DNA of 64,000 bases from Mayamaea pseudoterrestris (lineage: Eukaryota > Bacillariophyta > Bacillariophyceae > Sellaphorales > Sellaphoraceae), in assembly GCA_027923505.1 (NCBI GenBank), contig BROI01000016.1, forward strand, positions 1-64,000. Reading direction: 5' to 3'. Position numbers and translations under genes: made by a program. The notes under the pieces were generated by a model. It did no database searches. It was given only the letters and a program-made list of their open reading frames with translations, and was not told the origin of the DNA. Below, piece by piece: positions 41,704 to 52,006 of the stretch. Each line of letters begins with the position of its first letter. Position 1 is the stretch's first letter.

Positions 41704-44700
41704 TCAAAGGCACATTGTATCGTACCAGGCATCAAAGTCGCCAACTGTTGCTAATCCAAGAGACTTTATGATTGGTTCAAGATAAAACGGATCCGCAAGC
41801 ATGTTGTGCAACAATGATGGCGCCAGCATGTTCACCAAAATTCGTACCGCAGCCAGAATGTTTGCCTTCATGGTAGCAACGTCGATCGCGGCTGCCTCAC
41901 GATTCGCGCCCATTACCGCTACATTGTCGTCTTGGGCATTGATCTCATGCAGCAAAATAATGGCCACCAACAGTGCGCGCTGATGCGCTTCATGCTGAAC
42001 GACATGTACGCGGCGTTTGACTTGCTTGGCAAAGTTTTTCAAAAAGGCAGCATGTGCGGCGAGTACATCCGGTGTTGCGTTGACGCATGACTCAATATAG
42101 TCAGAGTCTTCTTCTTCAATTTCGCGTTTAAAAACGTCCAACTGCTTACCAGTTACGCGCGGATAGTTGTTTTTAATGCGATTCTTCTCGTACCCAGCGC
42201 GGTAGTCATTTTTCACTTCATATTGCTTGCCTGGCTCAATTTTGAATTCTACAAACTGATGGCCTAAATGGTAATGGATCTGCGCATGTATAAGGGTATC
42301 GATTGAGACGAGGAGCGTGGAAACGGAAACGAAGAACCGCCCTTATCACTTACTTGGTTAGCAGGGTCAGTTAAAGCCATGATGCATTCGATTTCGATGC
42401 CGTCCGTTTCGTTTACATAAGGCAAAATGTTCCTGCGCGCGGCTTCATTGAGATCTCCGGTAAGATCATCGCTAACATCCAAAACCCGGCGCTGCTTGCC
42501 AATGGCAGGGACATCGAATGCGTATCTGCCAGGCTTGCCCTTGTGGATAAAGTCCTTCAATTTACCAAGCGATTCAGGTATACAGTCTTCAGGTCGTCCG
42601 TAGACACCAATGTCAATAAACTCGCTGGCGGCCAGCGTCATGTACTTGAGATTTTTGGTGGCGGGTGAACAGCTTTCGCAGGTGACAAAGCATCCCAAGT
42701 TTGCCTCCTTGTGGTCAATTTTGGACCGCTTCACTTCGAATTTCAACTTCCAGCCCCGATAGAAAAGCTCACGACATGGCAAACCACTCGCATCCATGTA
42801 ATTGCGAACGCTTCCAGGCACGCCCAACGTCAAGGCACAATCGTCGGTTTTTACGGCAGGGAGCTCAAGTGAATGATGCTGAGCATACGCAGCGACACCG
42901 CTCCAAGTGCACATATGCTCAAGGCGCTGGACAGCTGAGACTGAAAACTGGCCGCCGTTGGCACTATTATGCGACTGGACATATGCGTCGTCATAGCGGA
43001 TAATGAACTGTGTCTTCGTGACATTTGTAATCGTCCCTTCGATGCATTGTAGCCGACCTTCCATATCAAGCCATTCGCGTCGAAAGCCTCGCCCCAGAAA
43101 CGGATGATTCGCAGCGCCAGTGCTCGTGATTTTGAGTCCAAACATGGCTTTGACAAATTTCGCCTTGTGCGAAGCTCCGTCGCGTCTTTTTGCAAAGGCA
43201 GGAACACTTGCCCACTTGTACACCCTACCGCCGGGGCCGCCGAAACGAATCGACACGGAGGCGAGATCTGGATGAACTACGTCTTCATTGTCTTTCTTAG
43301 TCCGGATGACAACTTTAAAACTCCAGTCCTTCCATTTTGCCAAATGCAGAGGAATCCATGGCGGCTTCATTTGGGAGCATGGCTATGTTGGCGATTAACA
43401 ATTTTTAGCATGTGGTCATATTACACATCGGAAAGCAGCAGCCATCATCCTTACCTTAAGTAGACAGACCTTGACGTTTCCTTTCATCTTGCAACCTTGG
43501 CAATTACCGCATTCACGCTTCATACAATTGGAGCAATTGCCACAACATTGATTCCGCATCGTCACGAGGCCTGTTTTGAAGTCAGCTGGCCCGACGACAC
43601 TTTTCGTGCCGCGTTTGTTCCACAGTCCCTTCTCAATCAACCCCGGCAAAGCTCCTATGTATTCGAGTTCAGCTTTGTCGCCACTGGCGACCATGAAGTC
43701 CGCAGTGTAAAAGTTCTAAGCGTGGGGGACGACGCAGGTCAGCCAACGGTAGCGCAATGGTTCATGTAATGACAGCACACCAAGACCATACCTTGGGCGG
43801 CACATTGTCTAGAGTATCGCCATCGTCAAACAAAATGGACACCGTAAACGAATTGCGATTCGCTTTCTTCGCAATTACCTTACCCCAAAAGTAGCACTGC
43901 AGGTTCGAAGGAATCGTAACTGTAAGTGAGTCTGGCGAATGAATAGAAGACAAAAATAGACCATGTCAAGACTTACTCCATCAGCCTGATCGCCTTTCCT
44001 CGTCCATTTGGCAAAGACGATTGATCCTTTTTGAACATCTTCGCTACCAGTTCCTTCTTCCATTCCCACTTCGTCCACATCCGCACCCGCGCCGTACGCA
44101 TCAGCATTGCCATCCAGTCCAAACTCCTCCTCGTCGTCATCATCCTGCAAACGCTTAGGCATGCTTTGACGGCGTCTTTTTGTTGTTACATGTGTAAGGA
44201 TGAACCGATCGGTACGGGTTCGAGACCGCTTGGCTGGCAATTGCTCTTCTTGTGTTTTTAATTCGTCACTTGCAATCGGATACGCCAACAGATCATCGTT
44301 CTTCTCGTCGGCCTCACTACCACTTTCTTCGTCTTCAAATACAGCATCCATTGCCGACGATGCATCTCCAAATTCCGATTCGCTCGTCGAGGTCATTTCA
44401 AGCTTTTGCGCAAGTGACTGTGGGGCAACAAGAGACGGAGCAGCCGCGAACAAATTGCTATTGTCACCTGGACTCATCTTCAGCAGCGACTGATTAGAGA
44501 ATATCTCGTCCAATATTTCATGGTCTAGATTGGTTTTTGGCGCTCTAGCCGACTTTGCACCGAAAAGTTCCGAGGGTCCGTCCGTGCCATGTCGAGCCGC
44601 GGTTGCCCGCGCTATTACGTCTGCACTCTGCAGCACTGAATCGCTTCCAAGTGCATGAGAATGCGCCGTCGCGGCAAATCGAGACGACTTGATGTTGTTG

Positions 44701-44858
44701 CTGCTGCAAACGGAGACTGGAGGTTCAATGTCTGATGCGACTGAAGAACGATTGTCAATTTTGTTCTCATCATTCATCGAGCTACTCTTCGCGCACTTTT
44801 CATCATTTGCAGACGAACTGACTCGATCATTCTCGATACAGGGGTTCTCCTCCAACAT
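41704..44858 (-). CDS. Tudor-CXXC-MBD-SET-like chromatin protein (paralog B)
   Basis: Five exons (44858-43977, 43896-43792, 43715-43455, 43382-42354, 42279-41704), all phase 0, give 950 residues. A long acidic N-terminus (DDDDEEEFG) leads to a Tudor domain (about 270-329: GSIVFAKW ... CYFWGKV ... ILFDDGD). The second exon is 105 bp, the same as in paralog A. One CXXC finger (386-418) reads CCGNCSNCMKRECGNCQGC ... C-LLK-P-C. An MBD-like module (about 425-475) contains SIRFGGPGGRVYKWASVPAF. The SET-like domain (644-798) is collinear with paralog A over 116 residues before the last intron: FIDIGVYGRPED, VLDVSDDLTGD, RRNILPYVNETDG, then FKIEPGKQYEVKNDY. The second CXXC-MBD unit of paralog A is absent. 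A helical C-terminus follows. A chromatin reader/writer role is inferred. Confidence 0.75.
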
Positions 44859-45534
44859 ACTCGCTCCTGCTAATGTTGATGTCGTATATAGAATGAATTG
44901 CTTGCAATATTCTGATCTCGGCTGTACGGTAACTGTTTCTCACGCGAAAATCTTGCTCAATTTTACGACTAAGCTTGCGCAGGTCTCGCTGACGGTAAAA
45001 GTTGAATGGTGCAAACAAAAGGCAGATGTTGCAACTGAAGTGAATAAGTCGATGCGTTGCTCGTCAATAAACAACTCTTGCTTGCTAGTATCTCGTTGTT
45101 CTCGCAACGAAGAAGTGAAGATCCGCGACGCGAGAGATTTTTTGCGCGCCGTGTGCCTGGCCGGCGCGACGAGAATTGAGTACCGCTACGATTAGTCGAC
45201 ACACGAAGCACACACGCCCACATTCGCTTTACCCGTTACCGCCGTACTATTCGACGCGCGCGCGAGCCATTGAGCTCATCGTCGTCGTCTCGAGCTTGTC
45301 GATCTCCTTGTATTCTCGTCGAGGTGAGCATCATGGGGTTGTTTTATGCTGAAGAGGCGAACCAGTCGACTGAATTATTGATAGAAGGCCATGCGTAGCG
45401 CAAAATCTTCGGTTGCAGGAATCAAAGCTTTGCCTTCATCGACTGCCGTCATTGTATGAGCTTGTTTCTCAACTTCCATTTTCTTGTTTCACCTCCATTC
45501 TTCAGTCTCTAATATCAAATAAATATAATAAAAA
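44859..45534. other. Divergent promoter region, SET-like paralog B / eL43
   Basis: About 675 bp. A sequence CGAGGTGAGCATC near 45320 and a pyrimidine-rich CCATTCTTCAG ending near 45503 could bound a 5'-UTR intron of the ribosomal protein gene, as is common for such genes. No other gene seen. Confidence 0.4.
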
Positions 45535-45819
45535 ATGGGTAAGCGCACAAAGAAGGTCGGAATCACTGGTAAATACGGAACCAGATACGGTAGTACACTC
45601 CGTAAGCTTGTCCGCAAGATTGAAGTGAGTCAACATTCCACCTACCGCTGCGTCTTTTGCGGCAAGGATTCCGTCACGCGAAAGTGCGTCGGTATTTGGA
45701 AGTGCAAGTCCTGCGCCAAGGTGGTGGCGGGTGGAGCCTACACGTTGAGTACGCCAGCGGCGGTGTCGGTGCGATCCACCATTGGACGACTGCGCAAGAT
45801 GCAAACGGAGAATCCTTAA
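45535..45819 (+). CDS. RPL37A: Ribosomal protein eL43 (L37A)
   Basis: A single exon of 94 residues, the usual length. [33 protein letters not shown], the zinc ribbon C-x2-C ... C-x2-C (CVFCGKD ... WKCKSCAK) and [20 protein letters not shown] are all conserved. It is a component of the large cytosolic ribosomal subunit near the E site. The ATG context AAAAATGGGT has the purine at -3 and G at +4 expected of a strong start. Confidence 0.97.
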   Translation: MGKRTKKVGITGKYGTRYGSTLRKLVRKIEVSQHSTYRCVFCGKDSVTRKCVGIWKCKSCAKVVAGGAYTLSTPAAVSVRSTIGRLRKMQTENP

Positions 45820-46136
45820 ACGTGACATTGCAGCAGTGAATATAGAACAACCTACCATCTATCAACGCTAAAGGTTGTACTGTTAGTATTGCATTGTCTT
45901 GCTCTGTCAACGTACATGTTTGTCGACAAGACTAAAAACTTGCGCCTTGCTGTGACGGTCAATCCACAGCATCCAATCCTGAGCACCCTACGAATACATG
46001 AAACATCAGATGCATACATAAATTGCTAGAGTTGGGATGCAGGATACGTTTTGAGCTGTGAGCTGTGAGGTGCAAGCCTGGCTCGATTCATTCTTCCGTA
46101 GCGCAGCACCAGCTTATGATGATTTCCTCGTCATCA
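45820..46136. other. Short intergenic stretch between convergent genes
   Basis: About 317 bp between the 3' ends of eL43 and the signal-peptide protein gene. It holds a direct repeat GAGCTGTGAGCTGTGAGG near 46052. No gene seen. Confidence 0.4.
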
Positions 46137-46766
46137 TCATATGGCATCCAGCCACTTGTGAAAGACACTCTCCACCTTGACTGGCGGACAGTCTGCCGGA
46201 TTCAGATTCATTCCCGCATCCTGGCCAGTCAACGCGGCCACTAGCTTTGTCACGACGGCTCGTTCCGAAAAGATCTTTTGGCACGTTTGCCCCCGATCGT
46301 TGCGCTTGGCCGTCACGAGAATCTTTTCGTCACTGTTTTGCTCGACAAAGATGCGAATCCCTCCATCCACGCCGGGCTTCTTGTCGGTTGGTTTGCGAAG
46401 AAACTTGACTTCCACGCCGCCGTTTGACGTAGGCAAATATGTCAGTGGCTGGACGGGAAGAGCGGCGGCAAACGGAAAGGATCGGATAAAAGCTTGGAGG
46501 CGATCGAAGGCATCATCTTGTGTTGGAAGCAGTTGCATGCGCAGCAAGACTTCTTGAGATTCGTAGTAGGCAAGCTCTTCATCGTCTTCGTTGGCCGATG
46601 AAGACGATGATGATGGCTGCGATGGAATGTCGCCGCTTGCTGCAAGGAATGGAAACGATGCTTGCCGAGATTGTCTACCGATAGGCACGTTCGATATGAA
46701 CCCATTGATGCATGGGAGCAGTAAAAGCAGCCACGTTATTTGGAGCGCTGTTGTTAATCGAAGCAT
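46137..46766 (-). CDS. Signal-peptide protein, paralog 1 of a conserved unknown family
   Basis: A single exon of 209 residues. The N-terminus MLRLTTALQITWLLLLLPCI is a signal peptide, followed by NGFISNVPIGRQSRQ, which has a Phe near the expected cleavage site and a basic region, so a bipartite plastid presequence is possible. The mature part shares with the gene at 51158 the motifs LLRMQLLPTQDDAFDRLQAF, FPF-x3-LPVQPL, LPTSNGGVE, GGIRIF, KRN-x-R-x2-C and VVTKLVAALTGQDAG, ending in HKWLDAI. The alternating strand-like pattern suggests a compact alpha/beta domain. I do not recognise the family. It may be plastid- or ER-located. Confidence 0.75.
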   Translation of the reverse strand: MLRLTTALQITWLLLLLPCINGFISNVPIGRQSRQASFPFLAASGDIPSQPSSSSSSANEDDEELAYYESQEVLLRMQLLPTQDDAFDRLQAFIRSFPFAAALPVQPLTYLPTSNGGVEVKFLRKPTDKKPGVDGGIRIFVEQNSDEKILVTAKRNDRGQTCQKIFSERAVVTKLVAALTGQDAGMNLNPADCPPVKVESVFHKWLDAI

Positions 46767-47390
46767 GGTGAAGGTGAAGGAGTCATTGCATGAGCAATGA
46801 GCGACGTCGAAGAAGAAACTTCTTTGTCACGCTTCATCGCAACGGTTTTGAAATCGCACTTCATGCGCGTGCAGAAGTGAAATCAGCTAAGCTGCAAGCA
46901 CAAAGATCTCATATTTTACCATTGGCATGCGGTATGCTCGGCCAAACGCTTTCCAAAGGTTGATTGACTTGTCTGATCACTTTAAAAGTCTCAGTGATGG
47001 CAAGACAGTATTTAATTCTTGTCCAGCCTGCCAGTTCACTAGAGCCAAAAGCGGTAGGCACCTTTGAATTACTATTCCAACCACGAGAATTCTGCTCTCC
47101 TGTATGACTAAAATGGTTATATGAACCACTGACTTAACGAGTAAGTATCTTAAGTAGCGGTGTATGCTTTTTCAAGCGTCAATCAGTACGTTCACCATGA
47201 CCTGCTGTATGCAAATCCTTGCCAGGGCCTGCGCGCACCAAACACCAGCTCTTCGATCGTATACCAGTCGTCAGACAAAGCGCTTGACCGCATGCGGCTA
47301 GTGACATCGTCATGCTCAATCGTGAAAGGAACTGATCGATAATCGTCGAGGCGAAGGCAATCAAGCATTCGTCTCGTCACACCTGTTTAT
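46767..47390. other. Intergenic region, about 620 bp
   Basis: Contains the promoter of the signal-peptide gene and the 3' end of SNF8. A pair of overlapping minus frames at 47179-47380 are antisense to each other and not supported. Nothing else seen. Confidence 0.4.
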
Positions 47391-48475
47391 TTAAAAGTCA
47401 CCAGCGACCCCATTCTGCTCCTGCCAAACACTTGGAAACCAATAGTAGAGCTCGCCCTTGTAGTCATCAAGCCATACCATGCCCTGCTGGAGTAGCATCT
47501 CCAAGACTCGATCGGCGCGCTCCTTACTCCAGCCAGCATCTTGTTGCACTTGATGCGACGTGACCTTGGCCCCTCCTCCTCCTCCATCTAAATTTCCATT
47601 GCCATCCCGCGTCGCTAGTTCCAAGACTGTCATATGATCCTGATCTAGCTCCATCGGTACGCTGATAACCAATGTCGTTGATCCAACTTCCACCATTCGA
47701 AAGCCTCCTCCAAGCTTGGCCAGCTTTTGTATCGCTACAACAATATCCGGCGTACTAATCAGCTTCCTATCATTGTTGCTACTTCCATTGCTGACTGCCA
47801 TGGATCGTCCCAGTTTGGTCGTTCGCTTTGAGAGTAGCGTTTGCACCTGCGTCAAACTCATGATTCCACCGTTGCGCGACTTGCTCGCCAAACAAACTTC
47901 CGCGACTTGAACGGCTAGTTCATGGTAGTAGTCGCCCATTCCCAAGAGTCCAGCCCAAAATCCCTTCTTTGCCGACAGTGGGTCGATTCCGAGTGGAGCG
48001 CACATGGCAAGGAAACGTTGGCGAAAGACGGGGTCCGTCTGAATCTCGTTCTTGTGCTGGAGAATGACAAGAGACGACAGAACCATAGGTCAGAATGAGT
48101 AAAAACTGAATGTTTCATTCCTAAATTGCTTGCACATATGATGCATGCATCAAGACGAACCTTTTTGGCAAACTCGGTAAGCTTCACCTCAAGCTTTTCA
48201 ATCGTATCCAGCGCCGACTGAAACGACATGGCCTTCATTTCATCGGCCTTTTGCTGGGTATATCTGAAACATACGACGAAGATAATTGAATGTTTTAGTA
48301 ACTAATTCGATGCAAATGATTGGTTCCGTGCCTTTACGCAACACTGCCTCCTCTCTGTTGTGTCAAGCAGCCCATCAATTCCATCACCCTTGCACTGACT
48401 AAAAGAGTACAGCCCCACGTACTTGGCATTTGCCCCAGACCGACCAACGCCGACACCTCTTCTCCTATGAGACAT
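47391..48475 (-). CDS. SNF8: ESCRT-II subunit SNF8/VPS22 (EAP30)
   Basis: Three exons (48475-48423, 48263-48161, 48056-47391) with introns of 159 and 104 nt give 273 residues, close to the usual 250-260. The start MSHRRRGVGVGRSGANAK matches the conserved MxRRGVGxG N-terminus. PVFRQRFLAMCAPLGIDPL, KKGFWAGLLGMGDYYHELAV, EVCLASKSRNGG and the two winged-helix domains with GGGFRMVEVGSTTLVISVP and DHMTVLELA follow the family along its length. The C-terminal winged helix contains a Gly-rich insert (about 210-220) not seen in animals. SNF8 is part of the Y-shaped ESCRT-II complex that sorts ubiquitinated cargo at endosomes. Confidence 0.95.
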
Positions 48476-48662
48476 GAGTTCTCTTTGTAATGATAAGAAT
48501 CTTGGCAGCAAGGGATGGAGAAACGGCAGCAACAAGTCCGAAAAATAACGATGGCACCGCCACGCCGCGAGTGACAAGAGAGAAACGGTGCGACACGCCT
48601 GCTATGAACCGCTACGACGCACTATATCTTGCGCTATTCAAAAAAACGAAAACGCTGCGCTC

Positions 48663-48704
48663 TACCGGTATAGCATACTCGGGAGCAAACAGTGCTTACC
48701 GGTA
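48663..48704. promoter_or_regulatory. Two TACCGGTA palindromes upstream of SNF8
   Basis: Exact copies at 48663-48670 and 48697-48704, 34 bp apart (about three helical turns), 190-230 bp upstream of the SNF8 start. The paired spacing fits a dimeric or paired-site factor. Confidence 0.45.
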
Positions 48705-48743
48705 CGTGCTAAGATAGTAGTCAAACGATTTTGCTTAGTTCTG

Positions 48744-50837
48744 TTACTGATATCCCTTTTTGTACTGGATGAATCGACTTGCATTCACCGCCGTTTCCTG
48801 GAAAAATTCGACTTCGTCGCTGCCCCGATACAATGAAATCTGTCGCTGCAACAACGGCAGCTCTCTCTGAAAGTAGGATAGCATCCCGGTCTGCTTAAAG
48901 ACATTATCGCGGTCGTCTTCCGAAAATAAATCAATAAGAACGTTCAATCGCTCGGCACGAATGGCAATCGAATCCTCCAGAGAGGACGCATTGACCAGAA
49001 CCGACGTGCCTGCAGCCAACAAGGCATCCGCACTCGTCGGAAGAATGCTACAACCGAGCATGCAGATCATGTCGCGCGTCAAAAGCTCAAGCTCGGCCGA
49101 ATCATGCTCCTTGTCTTCGACAACAATTTTTCCTTTCGTTGCCTCGAGCCACTCCATGACAATCTTGGCCACAGACTCCTTGTCGCAAGCAGGGCCAGTC
49201 ATCTTTTGCACACATACCACCATGGCATGGGATATCCCAGACACCATATAGACGGCCAAAGTCTCGTGCAACTGACGCCATAGCTCTACACTTGCCGCAA
49301 AGGATGGCAAATGCTGCAAGGCATGGGTAACGCAAGTGCCTAGTTTACTAGCCAACAAGTTGAGCAATTCTTTCACCGGAGGAGGAACGATGGTCTGAAC
49401 GATAGCACTGTCGCCGTCTGAAATGCTGCGCAACCAAGTCATCATATCGATCGTATACGTTAGTAAAGAGTGCTTGTCAATAAGCGTTTGCATCAAAGGA
49501 TGCACCTGTGAGGCTTCCCCCATGACGGCATCACCATCCTCCTCAAAAGGTAGCAACAGATTCGCCGTAAGTTCCAGCGCCAAAGAAACTGGTCGAATCA
49601 TTTGTGAGTTGTAGTCAAGCAGCAATGTATACCATACTTCCTCCTTGTTGAATTGACAGATGCCCGCTGTAGCAACGTCATCCGCGCCGACTTTGACAAG
49701 TTTGTCTTGCAGACAGTCAGGCGCAATGTCCATATTCTCTGCTTGCTGTTGCTGCTTCTCTTGTCGTTGTCGGGCCAAACGCTTGACAATTTGCCTCGCT
49801 GGCTCCTTTCGCGCGTTAACCTTTCGCACAACATCGCGATCAAGCTCTTGGTCGACCATGTCAGCTTGCCATTCCTGGTATGCTTGACTCAATGTTTCCA
49901 GACGCAAAGTTTCATGCTCCTGCAAGGCATGTTGGATTGTTTTTGAAAGAATGCCAATGCATGCATCAAGTCGCGACTCTAGCAACTGCAAGAGCGACTG
50001 AAGGCGATCATCTCCGTCATTGCCATCGCCGCTCTTGCAAATGCTCCAGGCGGACAGCCATGCACCAACTAAGTGTAAGACTGCCACTGAGCTTGTCGTA
50101 GGCATAATTGGCAGCAAGTCCGATAGATTTTGAAACATGGACATTATATTCAAGGAGTCCGACGCATACAGCAGCTCGAATAGATCGGCATTGTCTTGAA
50201 GCAGCGACTCTAGACACCGAGCTGCAAGTATCTGCATTGTTTGTTCAACGTCACTTCTGGTTGATACAGCAGCAGCGGTCGATGCTGTGTCAGACAATGG
50301 AAGCTGCCAACTAGCGTTTAGCCAATGCAGGATTCGCTGCAGACAAGACTCTCGAAGGTCCTTGTTATTAATCAATCGATTCATTGCCACTGTATTGTCT
50401 TCGATGAGTAATGCCAGCATTTGCAGCGACTCGGACACTAGATTCAGTCGATTAATAGAGATTACATCATCAGGTTGCTGTGGTTGCTGCAATCGATCCA
50501 CCAGCAAGGCAACCCATCCAGCAGTCAGCTGCTCATCCACTTGATCGGAACATTCCAGATAGTCACTCAAACATTCTGCCGCAGCTACAGCGCAATCCAC
50601 ATTTTCGTTCATGTATTGCTCGCGTACCGCCAGCAGCAGTTTCATGGAGGAAGCGTCGCTTCTGCGATGGAGCATCTGCGCGTGTAGAATGCCGGAGAGG
50701 GCGGCTTGACGGATGGAAGCATCGGCGTGACGAATTCTCTGCAGAATTACGGGACCAGAAGGCTTTTCGGATATTTCATGCTTGCTACTGCTGGTGCTTG
50801 TCGTGCTTTTAATCTTGCGTCGCGTCTTTTTTCCCAT
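48744..50837 (-). CDS. HEATR3/Syo1-like HEAT-repeat protein
   Basis: A single exon of 697 residues from the ATG at 50837. The basic start MGKKTRRKIKSTTSTSSSKH and the following ILQRIRHADASIRQAALSGI match the layout of HEATR3/Syo1, a HEAT/Armadillo protein that carries 5S RNP proteins uL18 and uL5 into the nucleus. About eight helical repeats follow (e.g. CAVAAAECLSDYLE, QTMQILAARCLESLL). Residues about 340-395 are a long charged helix (KVNARKEPARQIVKRLARQ), then ALELTANLLLPFEEDGDA, a segment typical of the family. The C-terminal repeats end in VNASRFIQYKKGYQ. Identity is assigned from layout, so moderate confidence. Confidence 0.7.
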   Translation of the reverse strand: MGKKTRRKIKSTTSTSSSKHEISEKPSGPVILQRIRHADASIRQAALSGILHAQMLHRRSDASSMKLLLAVREQYMNENVDCAVAAAECLSDYLECSDQVDEQLTAGWVALLVDRLQQPQQPDDVISINRLNLVSESLQMLALLIEDNTVAMNRLINNKDLRESCLQRILHWLNASWQLPLSDTASTAAAVSTRSDVEQTMQILAARCLESLLQDNADLFELLYASDSLNIMSMFQNLSDLLPIMPTTSSVAVLHLVGAWLSAWSICKSGDGNDGDDRLQSLLQLLESRLDACIGILSKTIQHALQEHETLRLETLSQAYQEWQADMVDQELDRDVVRKVNARKEPARQIVKRLARQRQEKQQQQAENMDIAPDCLQDKLVKVGADDVATAGICQFNKEEVWYTLLLDYNSQMIRPVSLALELTANLLLPFEEDGDAVMGEASQVHPLMQTLIDKHSLLTYTIDMMTWLRSISDGDSAIVQTIVPPPVKELLNLLASKLGTCVTHALQHLPSFAASVELWRQLHETLAVYMVSGISHAMVVCVQKMTGPACDKESVAKIVMEWLEATKGKIVVEDKEHDSAELELLTRDMICMLGCSILPTSADALLAAGTSVLVNASSLEDSIAIRAERLNVLIDLFSEDDRDNVFKQTGMLSYFQRELPLLQRQISLYRGSDEVEFFQETAVNASRFIQYKKGYQ

Positions 50838-51157
50838 GGTAAATTGTTGCCTTCGTCTGGAAGAATGTGGAAACGGATGGCCGAGCGCGGGTCGCATCGA
50901 TCGATGCTCATGTCGCGAAGATATCGTAGCGGCACTCGCTACATCAACGCCTCATCAATAATATGAACGAGGACCATAGCAGCATGATCATCGACATCTG
51001 TAGCTCTTGGAACGCTTTAAAGCTTGGAAACATGCCAGTAAGTTGGGCAGGTCTCATAGATATGCATTTCATGCGCTACTTGCGCTACTCGCGTCTCTGG
51101 GCAACCTACAATGACATTCGCAGGCTATGCAACATGAATCTTTACTATTAGCTTCAG
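50838..51157. other. Short intergenic stretch with one small frame
   Basis: About 320 bp. A 62-codon plus-strand frame at 50963-51151 (starting MNEDHSSMIIDICSSWNAL) is divergent from the HEATR3-like gene. It has no known motif, and I list it only as a possible small protein. Confidence 0.3.
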
Positions 51158-51781
51158 CTACACTTCTCCATACATTATCGTACTCGGATCGGATTGCAAG
51201 TCATCCAGCATCCACATGTGATAGATACTCAAGATCTGGGCTGCCTTTGTCAAGCCTTGTTGCAGACCAACGTCGTGGCCAGTCAAACCGGAAACAAGCT
51301 GCGTGACAACCACCTTTTCTTGTTCAAACTTGTCACAAACTTGGTCGCGTCCATTGCGCTTCATTGTGAGTACGATTCGTTCGTCGTCGTCGTCATCTTG
51401 TCGCAGAAACAGCCGCATGCCGCCATTTATGCTTGGCGTGCAGGCTTGTGCATTGCTTTTCAAAAACAAGAGCTCGACGCCGCCATCACTCGTCGGAAGT
51501 GACATTAATGGCTGTTTCGGCAAAATGATAGAGAAAGGAAAAGTCCTTACGTATCTTTGAACATGGTCAAATGCATCATCCGTTTGGGCAGCAAGGTGAA
51601 TGCGAAGCAGCGTGTCGTGCGTTTCGTGAGACGTCGAGTCTGATGAATCGGACAAAGGCGACAACCACTGCCGACGAGACGATGCTCTTGTCACATAAGG
51701 CAAATGGAAAACAAAGCTGATCACTTGACATGTAGACAGAAGTATGACTAGCGCGGCGGCGAAGATGGAGAAAGTCGCCAT
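51158..51781 (-). CDS. Signal-peptide protein, paralog 2 of the same unknown family
   Basis: A single exon of 207 residues from the ATG at 51781 (the frame is open to 51826, but the inner ATG gives a normal signal peptide, MATFSIFAAALVILLSTCQV, and a length equal to paralog 1). Shared motifs are LLRIHLAAQTDDAFDHVQRY, FPF-x3-LPKQPL, LPTSDGGVELLFL, GGMRLFLRQ, KRNGRDQVC and VVTQLVSGLTGHDVG, about 40% identical by eye. A stretch of four to five Asp replaces a loop. The C-terminal tail is longer and diverged. The pair flanks SNF8 and the HEATR3-like gene, so it is a dispersed rather than adjacent duplication. Confidence 0.75.
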   Translation of the reverse strand: MATFSIFAAALVILLSTCQVISFVFHLPYVTRASSRRQWLSPLSDSSDSTSHETHDTLLRIHLAAQTDDAFDHVQRYVRTFPFSIILPKQPLMSLPTSDGGVELLFLKSNAQACTPSINGGMRLFLRQDDDDDERIVLTMKRNGRDQVCDKFEQEKVVVTQLVSGLTGHDVGLQQGLTKAAQILSIYHMWMLDDLQSDPSTIMYGEV

Positions 51782-51962
51782 GGTGTCATGGTTTTGTGAT
51801 GGATCGACGACGAAAATGGAACGCAATCGTGCATGACGTCACTTGCGCGGGCGCCGCGCGTGCATTTTGGCGATGCTATCCATCACGGTCTACAGCCGAC
51901 CAAAAGCGAATATTGTTATACTTTGCCGCTAGCTCCTTGGTACAAAAGCAGAAGTAATAGAC

Positions 51963-51970
51963 TACCGGTA
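51963..51970. promoter_or_regulatory. TACCGGTA palindrome
   Basis: About 180 bp upstream of the start at 51781, in the 225-bp spacer after the aminotransferase gene. Confidence 0.35.
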
Positions 51971-52006
51971 GGATTTCATCATTAGAATACTGTAATGCCT
52001 AACTTC

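Noticed and set aside
46177-46557. Plus-strand frame of 126 codons
   Set aside because: Antisense shadow of the signal-peptide gene, which has a clear paralog at 51158.
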